From: Nitratireductor arenosus
Lineage (GTDB): Bacteria > Pseudomonadota > Alphaproteobacteria > Rhizobiales > Rhizobiaceae
NCBI RefSeq assembly: GCF_009742725.1
Contig: NZ_WPHG01000001.1
Location: 398,501 to 462,500 of the forward strand
DNA: 64,000 nucleotides
Direction: 5' to 3'
Shown here: piece by piece, positions 33,846 to 42,677 of the stretch
Numbering within the stretch: the first letter of the stretch is position 1
Layout: every line of letters starts with the position of its first letter
The notes under the pieces: model-generated
Databases searched by the model: none
What the model was told of the DNA's origin: nothing
Seen by the model: the letters and a program-made list of their open reading frames with translations, nothing else
Translations under genes and position numbers: made by a program

Positions 33846-35192
33846 CTACTTGTTCAGGTTTTCCGCCGCGCGCGCGACGATATCGGCGATCGGCGCGTCG
33901 CTGCCGCGCTCGATATAGTCCAGCCAGGTCGCCTCGATCACATCGACCAGCGTGGCGTTGGTGTCGGGGGCGGTGTTGGCGTCGAGTTCGGCCTGGTTGA
34001 CGCCGGTATGGCCGGGTGAGGCCTCGGCGAGCGCGGCGGCATCTTCATCCGACAATTTCCAGGGATCGATGCCGGCCGGCATGCCGACATTCTTCAGCTT
34101 GGACACCTGCGCGTCGACCGACGTCATATAGTCGACGAGCACGAGCGCGGCGGCCGGGTTCGGCGCGTTCGCCGGAATCGCCAGATAGTTCTTGTTCTTG
34201 ATCATGTTGCCCTTGGGAAAGATGAATTCCTGGGCTTTTTCCGGATAGGTGCCGGTCGCAAGGCCGGTCGCCACGGCGTAGAGGCCGAACTTGCAGTTGA
34301 AATTCACCTCGCCGTTTAGGAACAGCCCGTCCAGCGCCGCATTGTCTTCCGGATAGCGCGGCTTGCCGCCATTGGCGTCCAGAAGCAGCGGCTCCAGCCC
34401 CTTGAGGTATTCCAGTCCCGGCGTGATCAGGCGCGCGAGTTCCGCCGCTCCGATCTCGTCGAGCGAGGACTGGAAGGCTTCCGCGCCGTTGCCGTCCGGA
34501 TTATGCGCGTAGATCGCGGCCTGGACGAACGTGTTGCCGAGATAATGCGGCGGCTTGATATAGGTGAACTTGCCCGGATTCTTCTCCAGATAGGCGCGCA
34601 GTTCCTCGAAGGTCGACGGCACGTCACCGGCCTCGACCCGGGCGGCGTTGACCGCGCAGACATATTGCTCGCCCGACCAGGGCATTTCCTTGCCCTCGGT
34701 CTCGACGCCGAAATCCCGGAAATTGAGCAGGGAGCGGCTGTCGGACTGATCCCATTCGATGTTTGCTGCATTCGGCAGCAACTGCGCGAAGCTGCCGAAC
34801 AGCGCGTCCTGGCGTTTCAGGGTGGCGAAATTCTCGCCGTTCAGCCAGATCGCATCGACGCTGCCGTCGCCGACGCCTTTGCCGGAGTTCTTCTCCGCCA
34901 GAACAAGGTCGATGGCGTCCTTGGTGCCGGTGATGCGCACCGGATTGAGCTTGACGCCTTCCGCCTCCATCGCCGGCGCGACCACGCGGTCCATCCACAC
35001 ATTGAGGACATCGTTGCCGCCCCAATAATAGAGATTGACGGTTCCTTCGTCCTTGGCCCGCGCCCGAACGTCCTCCCAGCCGGCCGATCCGTCCAGGAAC
35101 GCGTCGCGGAACTGCTCGGCCTGTTCATCGGCGAAGGCCGCGGTGCCGTACATCACGAGCGCGGCGGCGAGATATTTTGAGGTCGATCGCAT
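33846..35192 (-). CDS. ABC transporter substrate-binding protein, YnjB-like
   Basis: A 448-residue periplasmic protein. The ATG at 35192 follows GGGAGGAAAC, and residues 1-21 are a signal peptide (YLAAALVMYGTAAFA-DE). The mature part is a type II binding protein of the YnjB-like group: VNLYYWGGNDVLNVWMDRVV, DAIWLNGENFATLKRQ, EMPWSGEQYVCAVNAARV, and VDYMTSVDAQVSKL. Aromatic residues in YYWGG and PWSGEQY are typical ligand contacts. The ligand is unknown. It follows the ATPase gene by 42 bases. Confidence 0.88.
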   Translation of the reverse strand: MRSTSKYLAAALVMYGTAAFADEQAEQFRDAFLDGSAGWEDVRARAKDEGTVNLYYWGGNDVLNVWMDRVVAPAMEAEGVKLNPVRITGTKDAIDLVLAEKNSGKGVGDGSVDAIWLNGENFATLKRQDALFGSFAQLLPNAANIEWDQSDSRSLLNFRDFGVETEGKEMPWSGEQYVCAVNAARVEAGDVPSTFEELRAYLEKNPGKFTYIKPPHYLGNTFVQAAIYAHNPDGNGAEAFQSSLDEIGAAELARLITPGLEYLKGLEPLLLDANGGKPRYPEDNAALDGLFLNGEVNFNCKFGLYAVATGLATGTYPEKAQEFIFPKGNMIKNKNYLAIPANAPNPAAALVLVDYMTSVDAQVSKLKNVGMPAGIDPWKLSDEDAAALAEASPGHTGVNQAELDANTAPDTNATLVDVIEATWLDYIERGSDAPIADIVARAAENLNK

Positions 35193-35234
35193 TGTTTCCT
35201 CCCGTTGGTGCAGTCAAATCGCGGTTTGGATCGT

Positions 35235-36284
35235 TCACCTGGACATCAGCCAGATTCGGTCCGGCGGAATGTCGAGCCACACGGTGCTGCCGACATCGAG
35301 AAGCCGGCGCGATTGCTCGCTGACGGATAGGCGCGCGTCGCCGCACACCACCGTGTAGTTGACGTTGGCGCCAAAAAAATCGCGCGCCACGATCTCGCCG
35401 GAAAGCGCCTGGTGGGTCGCCGCGTCGGGCCGGTCGAGCATGTCGATCGCCTCCTCGCGCAACACCACGTCGATCTCCTCGCCGGTCCGCAAATCCTCGC
35501 GCGGCGCAACCCTGAGTGTGCCGAAGGCGGTTTCGGCACGGTCGGGCGCGGCAAGCCGGGCGGCAAACAGATTGCCCGCTCCCATGAAATCGGCGACGTC
35601 GGTCGAGTGCGGCTGCCGGTAAAGCGTATCGGGCGTGTCGTACTGGGCCAGATGCCCGTCGAAGATCACCGCCACCCGGTCGGCCAGTTCCATCGCCTCG
35701 ACCTGATCGTGGGTGACGAAAATCGTGGTGATGCCGAAACGCTGCTGGAGATTGCGGATGAAGCGCCGCATCTCGCCCCTGAGCTTGGTGTCGAGATTGG
35801 CCAGCGGCTCGTCCATCATCAGAACGGACGGCTTGGTGATCAGCGTGCGCGCGATCGCCACCCGCTGCATCTGGCCGCCGGAAAGCTGCGCGGGAAACCG
35901 GTGTCGAAATCCGCTGAGCTGGACGACGTCGAGGATCTCGGCGAGCCGTTCCTCGATTTCGGCCTTGGGCACCTTGCGCACGCTCAGCCCGAAGGCGACG
36001 TTCTTTTCCACCGTCATGTGCGGAAACAGCGCATAGCGCTGAAACACCATGCCGACATTGCGGTCCTGAACCGGCAGATGCGACACGTCCTTATCGTCGA
36101 ACATGATCTCGCCGCTGGTCGGCGCCTCCAGCCCCGCGACCATGCGCAAAGTGGTGGTCTTGCCGCAGCCCGAGGGACCCAGCAGGGCGACCAGCTCACC
36201 GGACTCGATCGTCAGATCGATATTCTCGATGGCGGTAAACGTGCCAAAGAGCTTGCGCACACCGCTGAGCTGCACCTTCGTCAA
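35235..36284 (-). CDS. ABC transporter ATP-binding protein, PotA-like
   Basis: A 349-residue ATPase of the spermidine/sugar importer type. Walker A GPSGCGKTT near residue 39, signature LSGGQMQRVAIART, Walker B VLMMDEPLANLD and switch FVTHDQ are intact; residues about 240-349 form a TOBE-like regulatory domain. The start appears to be TTG at 36284, preceded by GGGAGGAGA. It is the first gene of the transporter/nucleoside-hydrolase operon, and a perfect palindrome at 36321-36338, 37 bases upstream, is its probable GntR operator. Confidence 0.92.
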   Translation of the reverse strand: MTKVQLSGVRKLFGTFTAIENIDLTIESGELVALLGPSGCGKTTTLRMVAGLEAPTSGEIMFDDKDVSHLPVQDRNVGMVFQRYALFPHMTVEKNVAFGLSVRKVPKAEIEERLAEILDVVQLSGFRHRFPAQLSGGQMQRVAIARTLITKPSVLMMDEPLANLDTKLRGEMRRFIRNLQQRFGITTIFVTHDQVEAMELADRVAVIFDGHLAQYDTPDTLYRQPHSTDVADFMGAGNLFAARLAAPDRAETAFGTLRVAPREDLRTGEEIDVVLREEAIDMLDRPDAATHQALSGEIVARDFFGANVNYTVVCGDARLSVSEQSRRLLDVGSTVWLDIPPDRIWLMSR

Positions 36285-36320
36285 GCGCCGGTCTCCTCCC
36301 TTGGCCTATCGTATCCAACC

Positions 36321-36338
36321 AATTTGTTAATACAAATT
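36321..36338. promoter_or_regulatory. Candidate GntR operator upstream of the ABC operon
   Basis: AATTTGTTAATACAAATT is a perfect inverted repeat with 7-base arms and a 4-base centre, set in AT-rich DNA. The core TTGT-N4-ACAA recurs at 47973-47992, and partial copies are at 43557 and 38701. The GT-N4-AC core fits HutC-type GntR operators, and a gene for such a regulator lies at 37939-38676. Confidence 0.75.
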
Positions 36339-36403
36339 AATTCTAATCAAGCGACCGTGTCAACCGGGTCCGGGCATTTCCCGCGGCCGCTGAGCACCCG
36401 TTT

Positions 36404-37822
36404 TCAGTCCGGCAAACCGTCATGCGCGCGGATCGGCCCGAGCCGCTCGAGCGCGCTCCAGGCGGCGAATTCCTCAAACGCCCGCGCCCAACGTCCCGGA
36501 ACGAGCACGAAATGATGTTCGAGCCCGTGTTCCATGACCGTTGTGACCACGTCGCGCGCGGTGAGCCGGTTGTCAGACGCGGGCACGGCGAAACTGCCCA
36601 CCCATCCCCGGCAGCCGGTAAAGCCGCTCTCCGGCGCGCCGTGCACGGCGGCCTCGAGCGCAAACAGAGCCTGGCCGTCACGGGCGACACGCAGGATCGT
36701 CGCCGGACCCTCGGTGAACTGGTAGTCAGCGATCGCGCCGAAACACGGGCCCGCCTCGGTGCCGCGCCCGATCATCGGATGGTTGATCCAGGCCGGACGT
36801 TGTTTGGCCATGTAGAGCGGCCCGCCGCCGCCATGCCACATCAGGATGCGGTCGGCGTCGAGATCGGGCGAGGTCATGTCGAGCAGGCAGCCGACTCGCC
36901 CCGTCACGGCGGAAACCGCGAGCTGGGTCACCGCGCCGAGCACGTCGCCCTCGGACGCGACCGGCAGATTGTCGACCTCCTCCAGCCAGCTGAAGGCCGC
37001 GCCCGGATGCATGCCCGGCTCCTCCTGCAGCGCCGGCCAGTCCGACACTGCCAGCGCATCGTAGTCTCCGTCGCGGGCGATCGCCCGCAGCGCCAGCGCG
37101 GCGCGCGCGGTGAGCGCCATCTGTTTGCCCGACACGCCGCGAATGTCGGCCGCTGCCGCCATCCGCGCGACTTCCTCGGCGACGGTGTCGTCGTTGGCCG
37201 CGGCCATGCCGGCCGTCATCCGGTGGATGTCGATATGGTCGACATCCACCCCGAGCCCTGCTTTCAGAGCGTTGCTGGACACGTCCATATTGTAGAAGGT
37301 CGGCGCCAGTCCGCCGACGACGCCGATGCGCGCCGTCCGCAGCGCCGCGCGTGCCGACAGCGCCCTGATCGTCTGGCCGAGCCGGGACTGGAGGGCCGGA
37401 TCGCCGGGCGCGCCGAAATACCATTGCACCGGAGCGCGGGCGAGGTCGCGCACCCCGCGCGCGATCGACATGCTCATGTTGAGCGACACGAAATTGTTGA
37501 GCTGGATGTCGCCTTCATGGCCCGGCTCCGGCGTTGCCCACACGCCCATCGGCACGCCCGCGACGGCGATCTGGCGCGCGACGTCGCCCATCGTAAAGCC
37601 GCCATGCAGCAGGAGCAGAAACTCGGCCCCTTCCGCCAGGCAGTGGTCGACCGCCTTCTGGGCGGCGCGGCCGTCCATCGGGATTTCCGGCGCGACGACC
37701 AGGCGGGCGCCAAGCGCGTCGACAAACGGCTCCAGCATGGCGACCGCATCGCTGAAGACGCCGTGCCGGTCCGGAAAATAGCTGGGCAGCGATGCCCGGA
37801 TCAGACCAATGGTTATCGCCAT
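36404..37822 (-). CDS. L-fucose isomerase-like protein
   Basis: A 472-residue protein with the FucI/AraA-like fold order: an N-terminal block with FLLLLHGGFTMGD, a middle block with the metal-ligand-like Glu in QEEPGMHPGAAFSW, DWPALQEEPG and DMTSPDLDADRILMWHGGGGP, and a C-terminal FucI-type domain ending in EHGLEHHFVLVPG. Family members interconvert aldoses and ketoses with Mn2+. Length is shorter than E. coli FucI (about 590 residues), so it belongs to the shorter fucose-isomerase-like group with diverse, mostly unassigned, substrates. It follows the GntR gene and would supply a ketose for the Dha kinase and LacD aldolase encoded upstream. Confidence 0.75.
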   Translation of the reverse strand: MAITIGLIRASLPSYFPDRHGVFSDAVAMLEPFVDALGARLVVAPEIPMDGRAAQKAVDHCLAEGAEFLLLLHGGFTMGDVARQIAVAGVPMGVWATPEPGHEGDIQLNNFVSLNMSMSIARGVRDLARAPVQWYFGAPGDPALQSRLGQTIRALSARAALRTARIGVVGGLAPTFYNMDVSSNALKAGLGVDVDHIDIHRMTAGMAAANDDTVAEEVARMAAAADIRGVSGKQMALTARAALALRAIARDGDYDALAVSDWPALQEEPGMHPGAAFSWLEEVDNLPVASEGDVLGAVTQLAVSAVTGRVGCLLDMTSPDLDADRILMWHGGGGPLYMAKQRPAWINHPMIGRGTEAGPCFGAIADYQFTEGPATILRVARDGQALFALEAAVHGAPESGFTGCRGWVGSFAVPASDNRLTARDVVTTVMEHGLEHHFVLVPGRWARAFEEFAAWSALERLGPIRAHDGLPD

Positions 37823-37938
37823 TGCAAACGAGCTTCCCTGTGGGGCGGCCTCAAGACCGCGCGCCGATCTTTCGGGCCGGATCGCGATAAGACGAACAGA
37901 GTGTGCGGCATCGCCGAAACCATGAAATCAAAACCGCG

Positions 37939-38676
37939 TTAGCTGAGCTGTTCCTGGCGCCGGCTGCCGCCGAGATTGAAGGTGATCGGCGTGTTGCGAA
38001 AAACCTCTTCGAAAAACACCGTCCCTTGTTCGTCGTCGAAGGCGGTGCAGGCCTGGACCAGGAGCGGCGTCTGCACCGGCACCTGCAGGAACGCGCCGAT
38101 TTCGTCGGACGCGACGCAGGAGCGGATCGTCTCGCAGGCGCGGCTCCACTCCAGGCCGAACCGGCCGGACAGGACCCGCAGGATCGACTGGTCCTGCCCG
38201 GTTTCGGGAAAGTCCTCTTTTGAAAGGCCCGTAACCCTCGCGGTAGGTAGCCAGGTATTGACCAGCATCTTCGGTTCGCCGTCGACCGTGCGCAGCCTGC
38301 GGATGCACACCACCGATTTGCCCAGCATGTCGCCGATCGCCTCGGGCGCGTCGCCGTCGAAAAAGGTGATGTCGATCAGCCGGGCGCCGGGTTCACGCCC
38401 CTCTTTCAGCACCGAATCCGTGAACGAGGTCAGGCATGTGCTCGACGGCGGCGACAAGGTGTCGACCAGATAACCGCTGCCCTGACGCGCGACCAGATAG
38501 CCTTCGCTCACCAGCATGTCGAGCGAGCGGCGCACGGTGACCCGGCTGACATCGAACGTGGTGGCGAGCGCGTCCTCGGTCGGCAGGCGCGTGCCGACGG
38601 AATAATAGCCGTCCTGCAAGCGCTTGCGCAGCGTGTCGTAGACGCGTTTGTATTTCGGACCCGGCTTGTCGTTCAT
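37939..38676 (-). CDS. GntR-family regulator, HutC subfamily (UTRA domain)
   Basis: A 245-residue protein starting at MNDKPGPKY. Residues about 10-75 are a GntR winged helix (RLPTEDALATTFDVSRVTVRRSL, a typical example), and the remainder is a UTRA ligand-binding domain (VCIRRLRTVDGEPKMLVNTW, and a C-terminal FFEEVFRNTPITFNL). The UTRA domain usually senses a phosphorylated or free sugar. It sits 44 bases after the aldehyde dehydrogenase gene, inside the catabolic operon, and half of an AATTTGT operator lies at 38701-38707 just before it. It is the best candidate to bind the palindromes at 36321 and 47973. Confidence 0.9.
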   Translation of the reverse strand: MNDKPGPKYKRVYDTLRKRLQDGYYSVGTRLPTEDALATTFDVSRVTVRRSLDMLVSEGYLVARQGSGYLVDTLSPPSSTCLTSFTDSVLKEGREPGARLIDITFFDGDAPEAIGDMLGKSVVCIRRLRTVDGEPKMLVNTWLPTARVTGLSKEDFPETGQDQSILRVLSGRFGLEWSRACETIRSCVASDEIGAFLQVPVQTPLLVQACTAFDDEQGTVFFEEVFRNTPITFNLGGSRRQEQLS

Positions 38677-38720
38677 GGCGTCACCACCCGCAATAAGATC
38701 AATTTGTCCGACTCTATTGA

Positions 38721-40199
38721 TCATAGTGTGGATTGCCAAACGCTCTTTGTCTGGCTGTAGAGCGCGATCGCCTCGCGTCCCATCTCGCGGCCGTAGCCGC
38801 TCTGTCCCATGCCGCCAAACGGCGAGGCTGGATCGGTATCGCCCCAGCAATTGGTCCAGATCGTGCCGGCTTTCAGCCCTGCCGCCATCCGGTTGGCGCG
38901 CCCGAGATCGCGCGTCCACAGCCCCGAGGCGAGCCCGTAAATCGTGTCGTTGGCGCGCGCCAGCACCTCGTCTTCGTCGGTAAAAGGCAGCACGCACAGC
39001 ACCGGGCCGAAGATTTCCTCGCGCGCCACGCGCATGTCGTCGGCGACCCCGGTCAGAATGGTCGGCGCGACGAAATAGCCGGCGCGATCGAGCCGCGTCC
39101 CGCCAGCCGCGCACGCAGCCCCGGCCGCGATACCGTCCCCGACATAAGAGAGCACCGTGTCCATCTGCTTGCGCGAGATGACCGGCCCAAGATCGTGGCT
39201 CGGCTCCGCCATGCCGGGCCCGACCGACAGCGCATTCGCCAGCTTCGTCAGGCCGTCCACGACCCTGTCGTGAATGTCGCGATGGACATAAAGCCGGGCG
39301 CCGGCGGTGCATGACTGGCCGTTATTGCCGAACAGCGCCCAGAAGGCGCCGGGAATCGCGCGTTCCAGCTCCGCATCGGCAAACAGGATATTCGCCGCCT
39401 TGCCGCCGAGTTCCAGCGAGACCTTCTTCAGGTTTCCGGCCGAGGCCTCGACGATCCGCCGGCCGGTTTCCGTCGAGCCGGTGAAGCCGACCTTGTCGAC
39501 GCCGTGATGGGCGGCAAGCGCCGCGCCGGCCTCGTGGCCGAGGCCGGGCACGACATTGAGCACGCCCGGCGGGAAGCCGATTTCCAGCGCCAGGTCGGCG
39601 AGGTAGAGCACGCTGAGCGGCGTCTGCTCAGCCGGTTTCAGGACGACCGCATTGCCGGCGGCGAGCGCCGGCGCCAGCTTCCACGCCGCCATCAGCAGCG
39701 GATAGTTCCACGGCGTAATCAGCCCGCAAACGCCAACCGGCTCGACACGCGTATAGTTGAAACGATCCGGCACCGAGACCGGAACCGTCGCGCCCTCGAT
39801 CTTCGACGGCCAGCCGGCAAAATAGCGAAAATGCCGGGCCGAATAGACCGCGTCAACGTCGCGCGCCACCGCAAACGGCTTGCCGTTGTCGAGTGCGTCG
39901 AGCTGGCCGAAAACGTCCCTGCGCGCTTCGATCGCCTCGGCGAGCCGCCACAGAAGTTGACCGCGATCATGCGGCGTCATATGACCCCAGGGCCCGGCCA
40001 TCGCCGCGCGCGCGGCCTCGACCGCGGCGTCGATCTCGGCCGCACCGCCGGCGGCAACCTCCGCGATCACCGCTTCCGTCGACGGGTCGACCACTGCGAG
40101 CCGCGACGCGCCCGCGACACGGGTATCGCCGATCCGCGCCCCCTGCGGCGTCGCCAGGAATGCCTCGACCTGTGGCAGCAGGGAACGGCTTGCGTTCAT
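38721..40199 (-). CDS. NAD(P)-dependent aldehyde dehydrogenase
   Basis: A 492-residue aldehyde dehydrogenase. ITPWNYPLLMAAWKLAPAL, FTGSTETGRRI (cofactor site), the catalytic Glu in SLELGGKAAN and the catalytic Cys in NNGQSCTAGAR are all present, so it should be active. It overlaps the LacD aldolase gene by ATGA. The arrangement suggests that it oxidises the aldehyde half released by the aldolase (for example a glyceraldehyde- or lactaldehyde-like product), which is inference. The GntR gene follows 44 bases later. Confidence 0.92.
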   Translation of the reverse strand: MNASRSLLPQVEAFLATPQGARIGDTRVAGASRLAVVDPSTEAVIAEVAAGGAAEIDAAVEAARAAMAGPWGHMTPHDRGQLLWRLAEAIEARRDVFGQLDALDNGKPFAVARDVDAVYSARHFRYFAGWPSKIEGATVPVSVPDRFNYTRVEPVGVCGLITPWNYPLLMAAWKLAPALAAGNAVVLKPAEQTPLSVLYLADLALEIGFPPGVLNVVPGLGHEAGAALAAHHGVDKVGFTGSTETGRRIVEASAGNLKKVSLELGGKAANILFADAELERAIPGAFWALFGNNGQSCTAGARLYVHRDIHDRVVDGLTKLANALSVGPGMAEPSHDLGPVISRKQMDTVLSYVGDGIAAGAACAAGGTRLDRAGYFVAPTILTGVADDMRVAREEIFGPVLCVLPFTDEDEVLARANDTIYGLASGLWTRDLGRANRMAAGLKAGTIWTNCWGDTDPASPFGGMGQSGYGREMGREAIALYSQTKSVWQSTL

Positions 40200-41116
40200 G
40201 ACACGACGGCGGTCAGCCGCGCGAGCCGCTCGCGGCCCGGTCCGCGCATCCACGCTTCGGCCGCTTCCGGCCCCTCGGCGCCGTAGACGGCAATCGCGTC
40301 GCTCCAGATCGCGCGCCCGCACATGAAGCCGGCCATGTCGACGCCCGCCGTCCGCGCCAGGCCGAGCGCGCCCTCGAACTGCTCGAACGTGACGCCGGCG
40401 CTCAGATAGACGATCGGAATGTCGCCGGCGGCGTCTGCGGCGCGGCGAAAGGCGGCCTCGGCGTCCTCCCGGCTCATCGCCGGCTCACCGAAACCCTCGA
40501 CAAAATTCAAATTTACCGGCACTTCGACCTTCAAAACGTCGATTTCGAAGCGAGAATCGGCAAAAATACGTGTCGCCTCGGTCACAAGTTGAGGTTTTAG
40601 GGCGGCAAAATCGAACGATGCGCCATCCGGCACCGCCCGGTCATAGACGATCGGCTCGAACAGGAACGTCACCCCGGCCGCGCTGCATTGCCGGCCGATA
40701 TCGGCGACGAGGGCGAATTTCCTCTCGTTGATTTCGGCCGGGTCGCGCGGCCCGAAATAGAGAAAGAACTTCAACACCCGCACGCCGAGACCGGGATAGT
40801 CGGAAACGCTCAGATTGTCCGGCAGCACGGTGATCCGGTCCTCGTTGGAGATCCGGTAGACGTCGGCCTCGAAGGCCAGCATTTTCTCGCAGCCCGGCGC
40901 GAAATGCGGCAGCAACTCGCGCCCATGGGCGGCGTCGACCAGCAAGGTCGTCGCCTGGCCGCTGAGCGCCTCGACCACGAGCCGCTTGAAGCGGAACAGA
41001 TCGTCCGGCGCAGCCGCCGGCCCGCGCGCCTCGCGCAGCGCCTTCTCCAGCCCGCTGCCCTGGTCGACCGCCACGCCGCAGATCGGCTTTTTCAGGAAAG
41101 ATCCGTTTGCGGTCAT
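40196..41116 (-). CDS. Class I aldolase, LacD (tagatose-1,6-bisphosphate aldolase) family
   Basis: A 306-residue TIM-barrel aldolase. Similarity to LacD is visible along the chain: GVAVDQGSGLEKAL at the start, VKFLLYY-like VLKFFLYFGP, the Schiff-base lysine in IDVLKVEVPVN, then VEGFGEPAMSREDAEAAF, VYLSAGVTFEQF and CGRAIW near the end. LacD cleaves ketose bisphosphates to dihydroxyacetone phosphate and an aldehyde; the sulfoglycolytic aldolase YihT is a distant relative. Here the kinase is DhaK/DhaL, so a ketose 1-phosphate is the expected substrate. It overlaps the DhaK gene upstream and the aldehyde dehydrogenase gene downstream by four bases each. Confidence 0.9.
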   Translation of the reverse strand: MTANGSFLKKPICGVAVDQGSGLEKALREARGPAAAPDDLFRFKRLVVEALSGQATTLLVDAAHGRELLPHFAPGCEKMLAFEADVYRISNEDRITVLPDNLSVSDYPGLGVRVLKFFLYFGPRDPAEINERKFALVADIGRQCSAAGVTFLFEPIVYDRAVPDGASFDFAALKPQLVTEATRIFADSRFEIDVLKVEVPVNLNFVEGFGEPAMSREDAEAAFRRAADAAGDIPIVYLSAGVTFEQFEGALGLARTAGVDMAGFMCGRAIWSDAIAVYGAEGPEAAEAWMRGPGRERLARLTAVVS

Positions 41117-42132
41117 GCGGTGTGGTCCTCGATACGTGGAAAGAAGGGGCTGTCGGAAGGCGCGCACCACAAGTCGAGCATGCGCTTGTCGGGCTCCAGC
41201 AGCGAGATCGAAAACCCGGCCATTTCCTGGGTGGTGACGTAGGAGCCGATCATCGGCGCGACCGCGTCGATGCCGCGCCGGGTGAGCGCGGCGCGGGTCT
41301 CGCGGTAGACGGTCAAAAGCTCCATCAAGGTGGTGCCGCCCATGCCGTTGACGATCACCGCCGCCTTTGCGCCCCTGGCGATCGGCCGGTCGGCAAGCAG
41401 CGCGGCGACCATGCGCTCGACGAGATCGCCCGCCGGCCCGACCTTGACCCGGCCGATGCCGGGCTCGCCGTGCACGCCCATGCCGAGATAGATCTCGTCG
41501 TCGGGCAGGCAAAACATCGGCTTGCCGGTTAAAGGCGAAATGCCCGGACTGGCCGCCGCGGCCAGGGTCGTGGTGCGCGCGCGAACGGCTTCGCCGAGCG
41601 CGACCAGCGCGTCGAGGTCCATGCCCTGTTCGGCCGCCGCGCCCAGAATCTTGTAGACGAACATCGTGCCCGGCGCGCCGCGCCGGTCGTGCAGCCGGTC
41701 GCGCGGCGCCGAAGAGATGTCGTCATACATCGGCAGCGCGCGGACCTTTAGCCCTTCTTCCTCAGCCAGCATCACCGCCGCGCGGCCGTTGATCATGTCG
41801 CCCGAATGCTGCGAGATCAAAAGCAGGACCCCGGCCGGCCCGGCGACTTCGCGAATGCCGTCGAGGATCAGGTCGGCCGAGGGCGCCGCAAAGACGTCGC
41901 CGACCACGTTGGCGTCGAGCAGTCCCGCGCCGACGAAGCCCATCGCGATCGGCTCGTGCCCCGACCCGTTGCCGATCAACAGCACCACCTTGCGGGCGGG
42001 GTCCTTGACCTGCCGCGCCCGGACCACGACCCGCGCATCCTGCGCGCCGCGCCGGACCTGCGGATAGGCCGCGACATAGCCGTCGATCATGTCGTCGACC
42101 ATGCGCTCGGCGCTGTTGAAGAGCTTTTTCAC
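41113..42132 (-). CDS. dhaK: Dihydroxyacetone kinase-family subunit DhaK (substrate-binding)
   Basis: A 339-residue DhaK chain starting at a GTG that overlaps the DhaL stop (GTGA); the product begins KKLFNSAERMVDDM, as normal for the family. LLIGNGSGHEPIAMGF carries the conserved His of the binding pocket, and GMGVHGEPGIG carries the His that forms a hemiaminal with the carbonyl of the ligand. Besides dihydroxyacetone, homologues phosphorylate erythrulose, apulose and other ketoses. Neighbouring aldolase and epimerase genes favour a larger ketose here. With DhaL it forms an ATP-dependent kinase. Confidence 0.92.
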   Translation of the reverse strand: MKKLFNSAERMVDDMIDGYVAAYPQVRRGAQDARVVVRARQVKDPARKVVLLIGNGSGHEPIAMGFVGAGLLDANVVGDVFAAPSADLILDGIREVAGPAGVLLLISQHSGDMINGRAAVMLAEEEGLKVRALPMYDDISSAPRDRLHDRRGAPGTMFVYKILGAAAEQGMDLDALVALGEAVRARTTTLAAAASPGISPLTGKPMFCLPDDEIYLGMGVHGEPGIGRVKVGPAGDLVERMVAALLADRPIARGAKAAVIVNGMGGTTLMELLTVYRETRAALTRRGIDAVAPMIGSYVTTQEMAGFSISLLEPDKRMLDLWCAPSDSPFFPRIEDHTA

Positions 42133-42677
42133 GACGCCTCTCCGGTTTCGGCCAGCGTCTCGAGCAGATGGACGACGGAGGTCGCGCCGGGGTCGACATG
42201 GCCGACGCCGCCGCCCTCGACATATTGCGCCCGCCCGCGCCGCGCGGCGAGGTCGCGCGTGGCCTCGCGCCCGGCCGCCGCAGCAGTCACCGCCTGCGCC
42301 AGCGAACCGCGATCGGCAAGCGCGCGCACCGCCGGCGCCAGCGCGTCGACCATGCTCTTGTCGCCCTCGGTGACCTGACCGAGATCGCAAATGCGCGCCT
42401 CGGCCCGCGCCAGCCCGTCGGCGAGCGGCGCGCCCGTGTCGAGATGCAGTTCGATCTCGTGCAGGATCAGCCCGAACAGCGTGCCGGACGCGCCCCCGGA
42501 CGCGCGCATGAACGCCTTGGCCCGCAAGCCGGACCCGGCGGCAGCCGCCTTGACCAGGCCGCGCCGCATCGTCGTGCCGTGATCGCCGTCGCCAAGCGCC
42601 GCGTCGAGCGTATTGAGCGGCTCGACCAGCCCGTCGAAACGGGCGGCGAGTGCGGTGAAATAGGCCTCGGCGCTCAT
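42129..42677 (-). CDS. dhaL: Dihydroxyacetone kinase-family subunit DhaL (nucleotide-binding)
   Basis: A 182-residue DhaL subunit. The Mg-binding aspartates are in LGDGDHGTTM near residue 30; the ASGGASGTLFGLIL and DAL-AP segments form the nucleotide pocket. It overlaps the epimerase-like gene before it and the DhaK gene after it by four bases each. No DhaM phosphotransferase component is present, so ATP is likely to be the phosphate donor, as in other DhaK-DhaL pairs of alphaproteobacteria. Confidence 0.92.
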   Translation of the reverse strand: MSAEAYFTALAARFDGLVEPLNTLDAALGDGDHGTTMRRGLVKAAAAGSGLRAKAFMRASGGASGTLFGLILHEIELHLDTGAPLADGLARAEARICDLGQVTEGDKSMVDALAPAVRALADRGSLAQAVTAAAAGREATRDLAARRGRAQYVEGGGVGHVDPGATSVVHLLETLAETGEAS

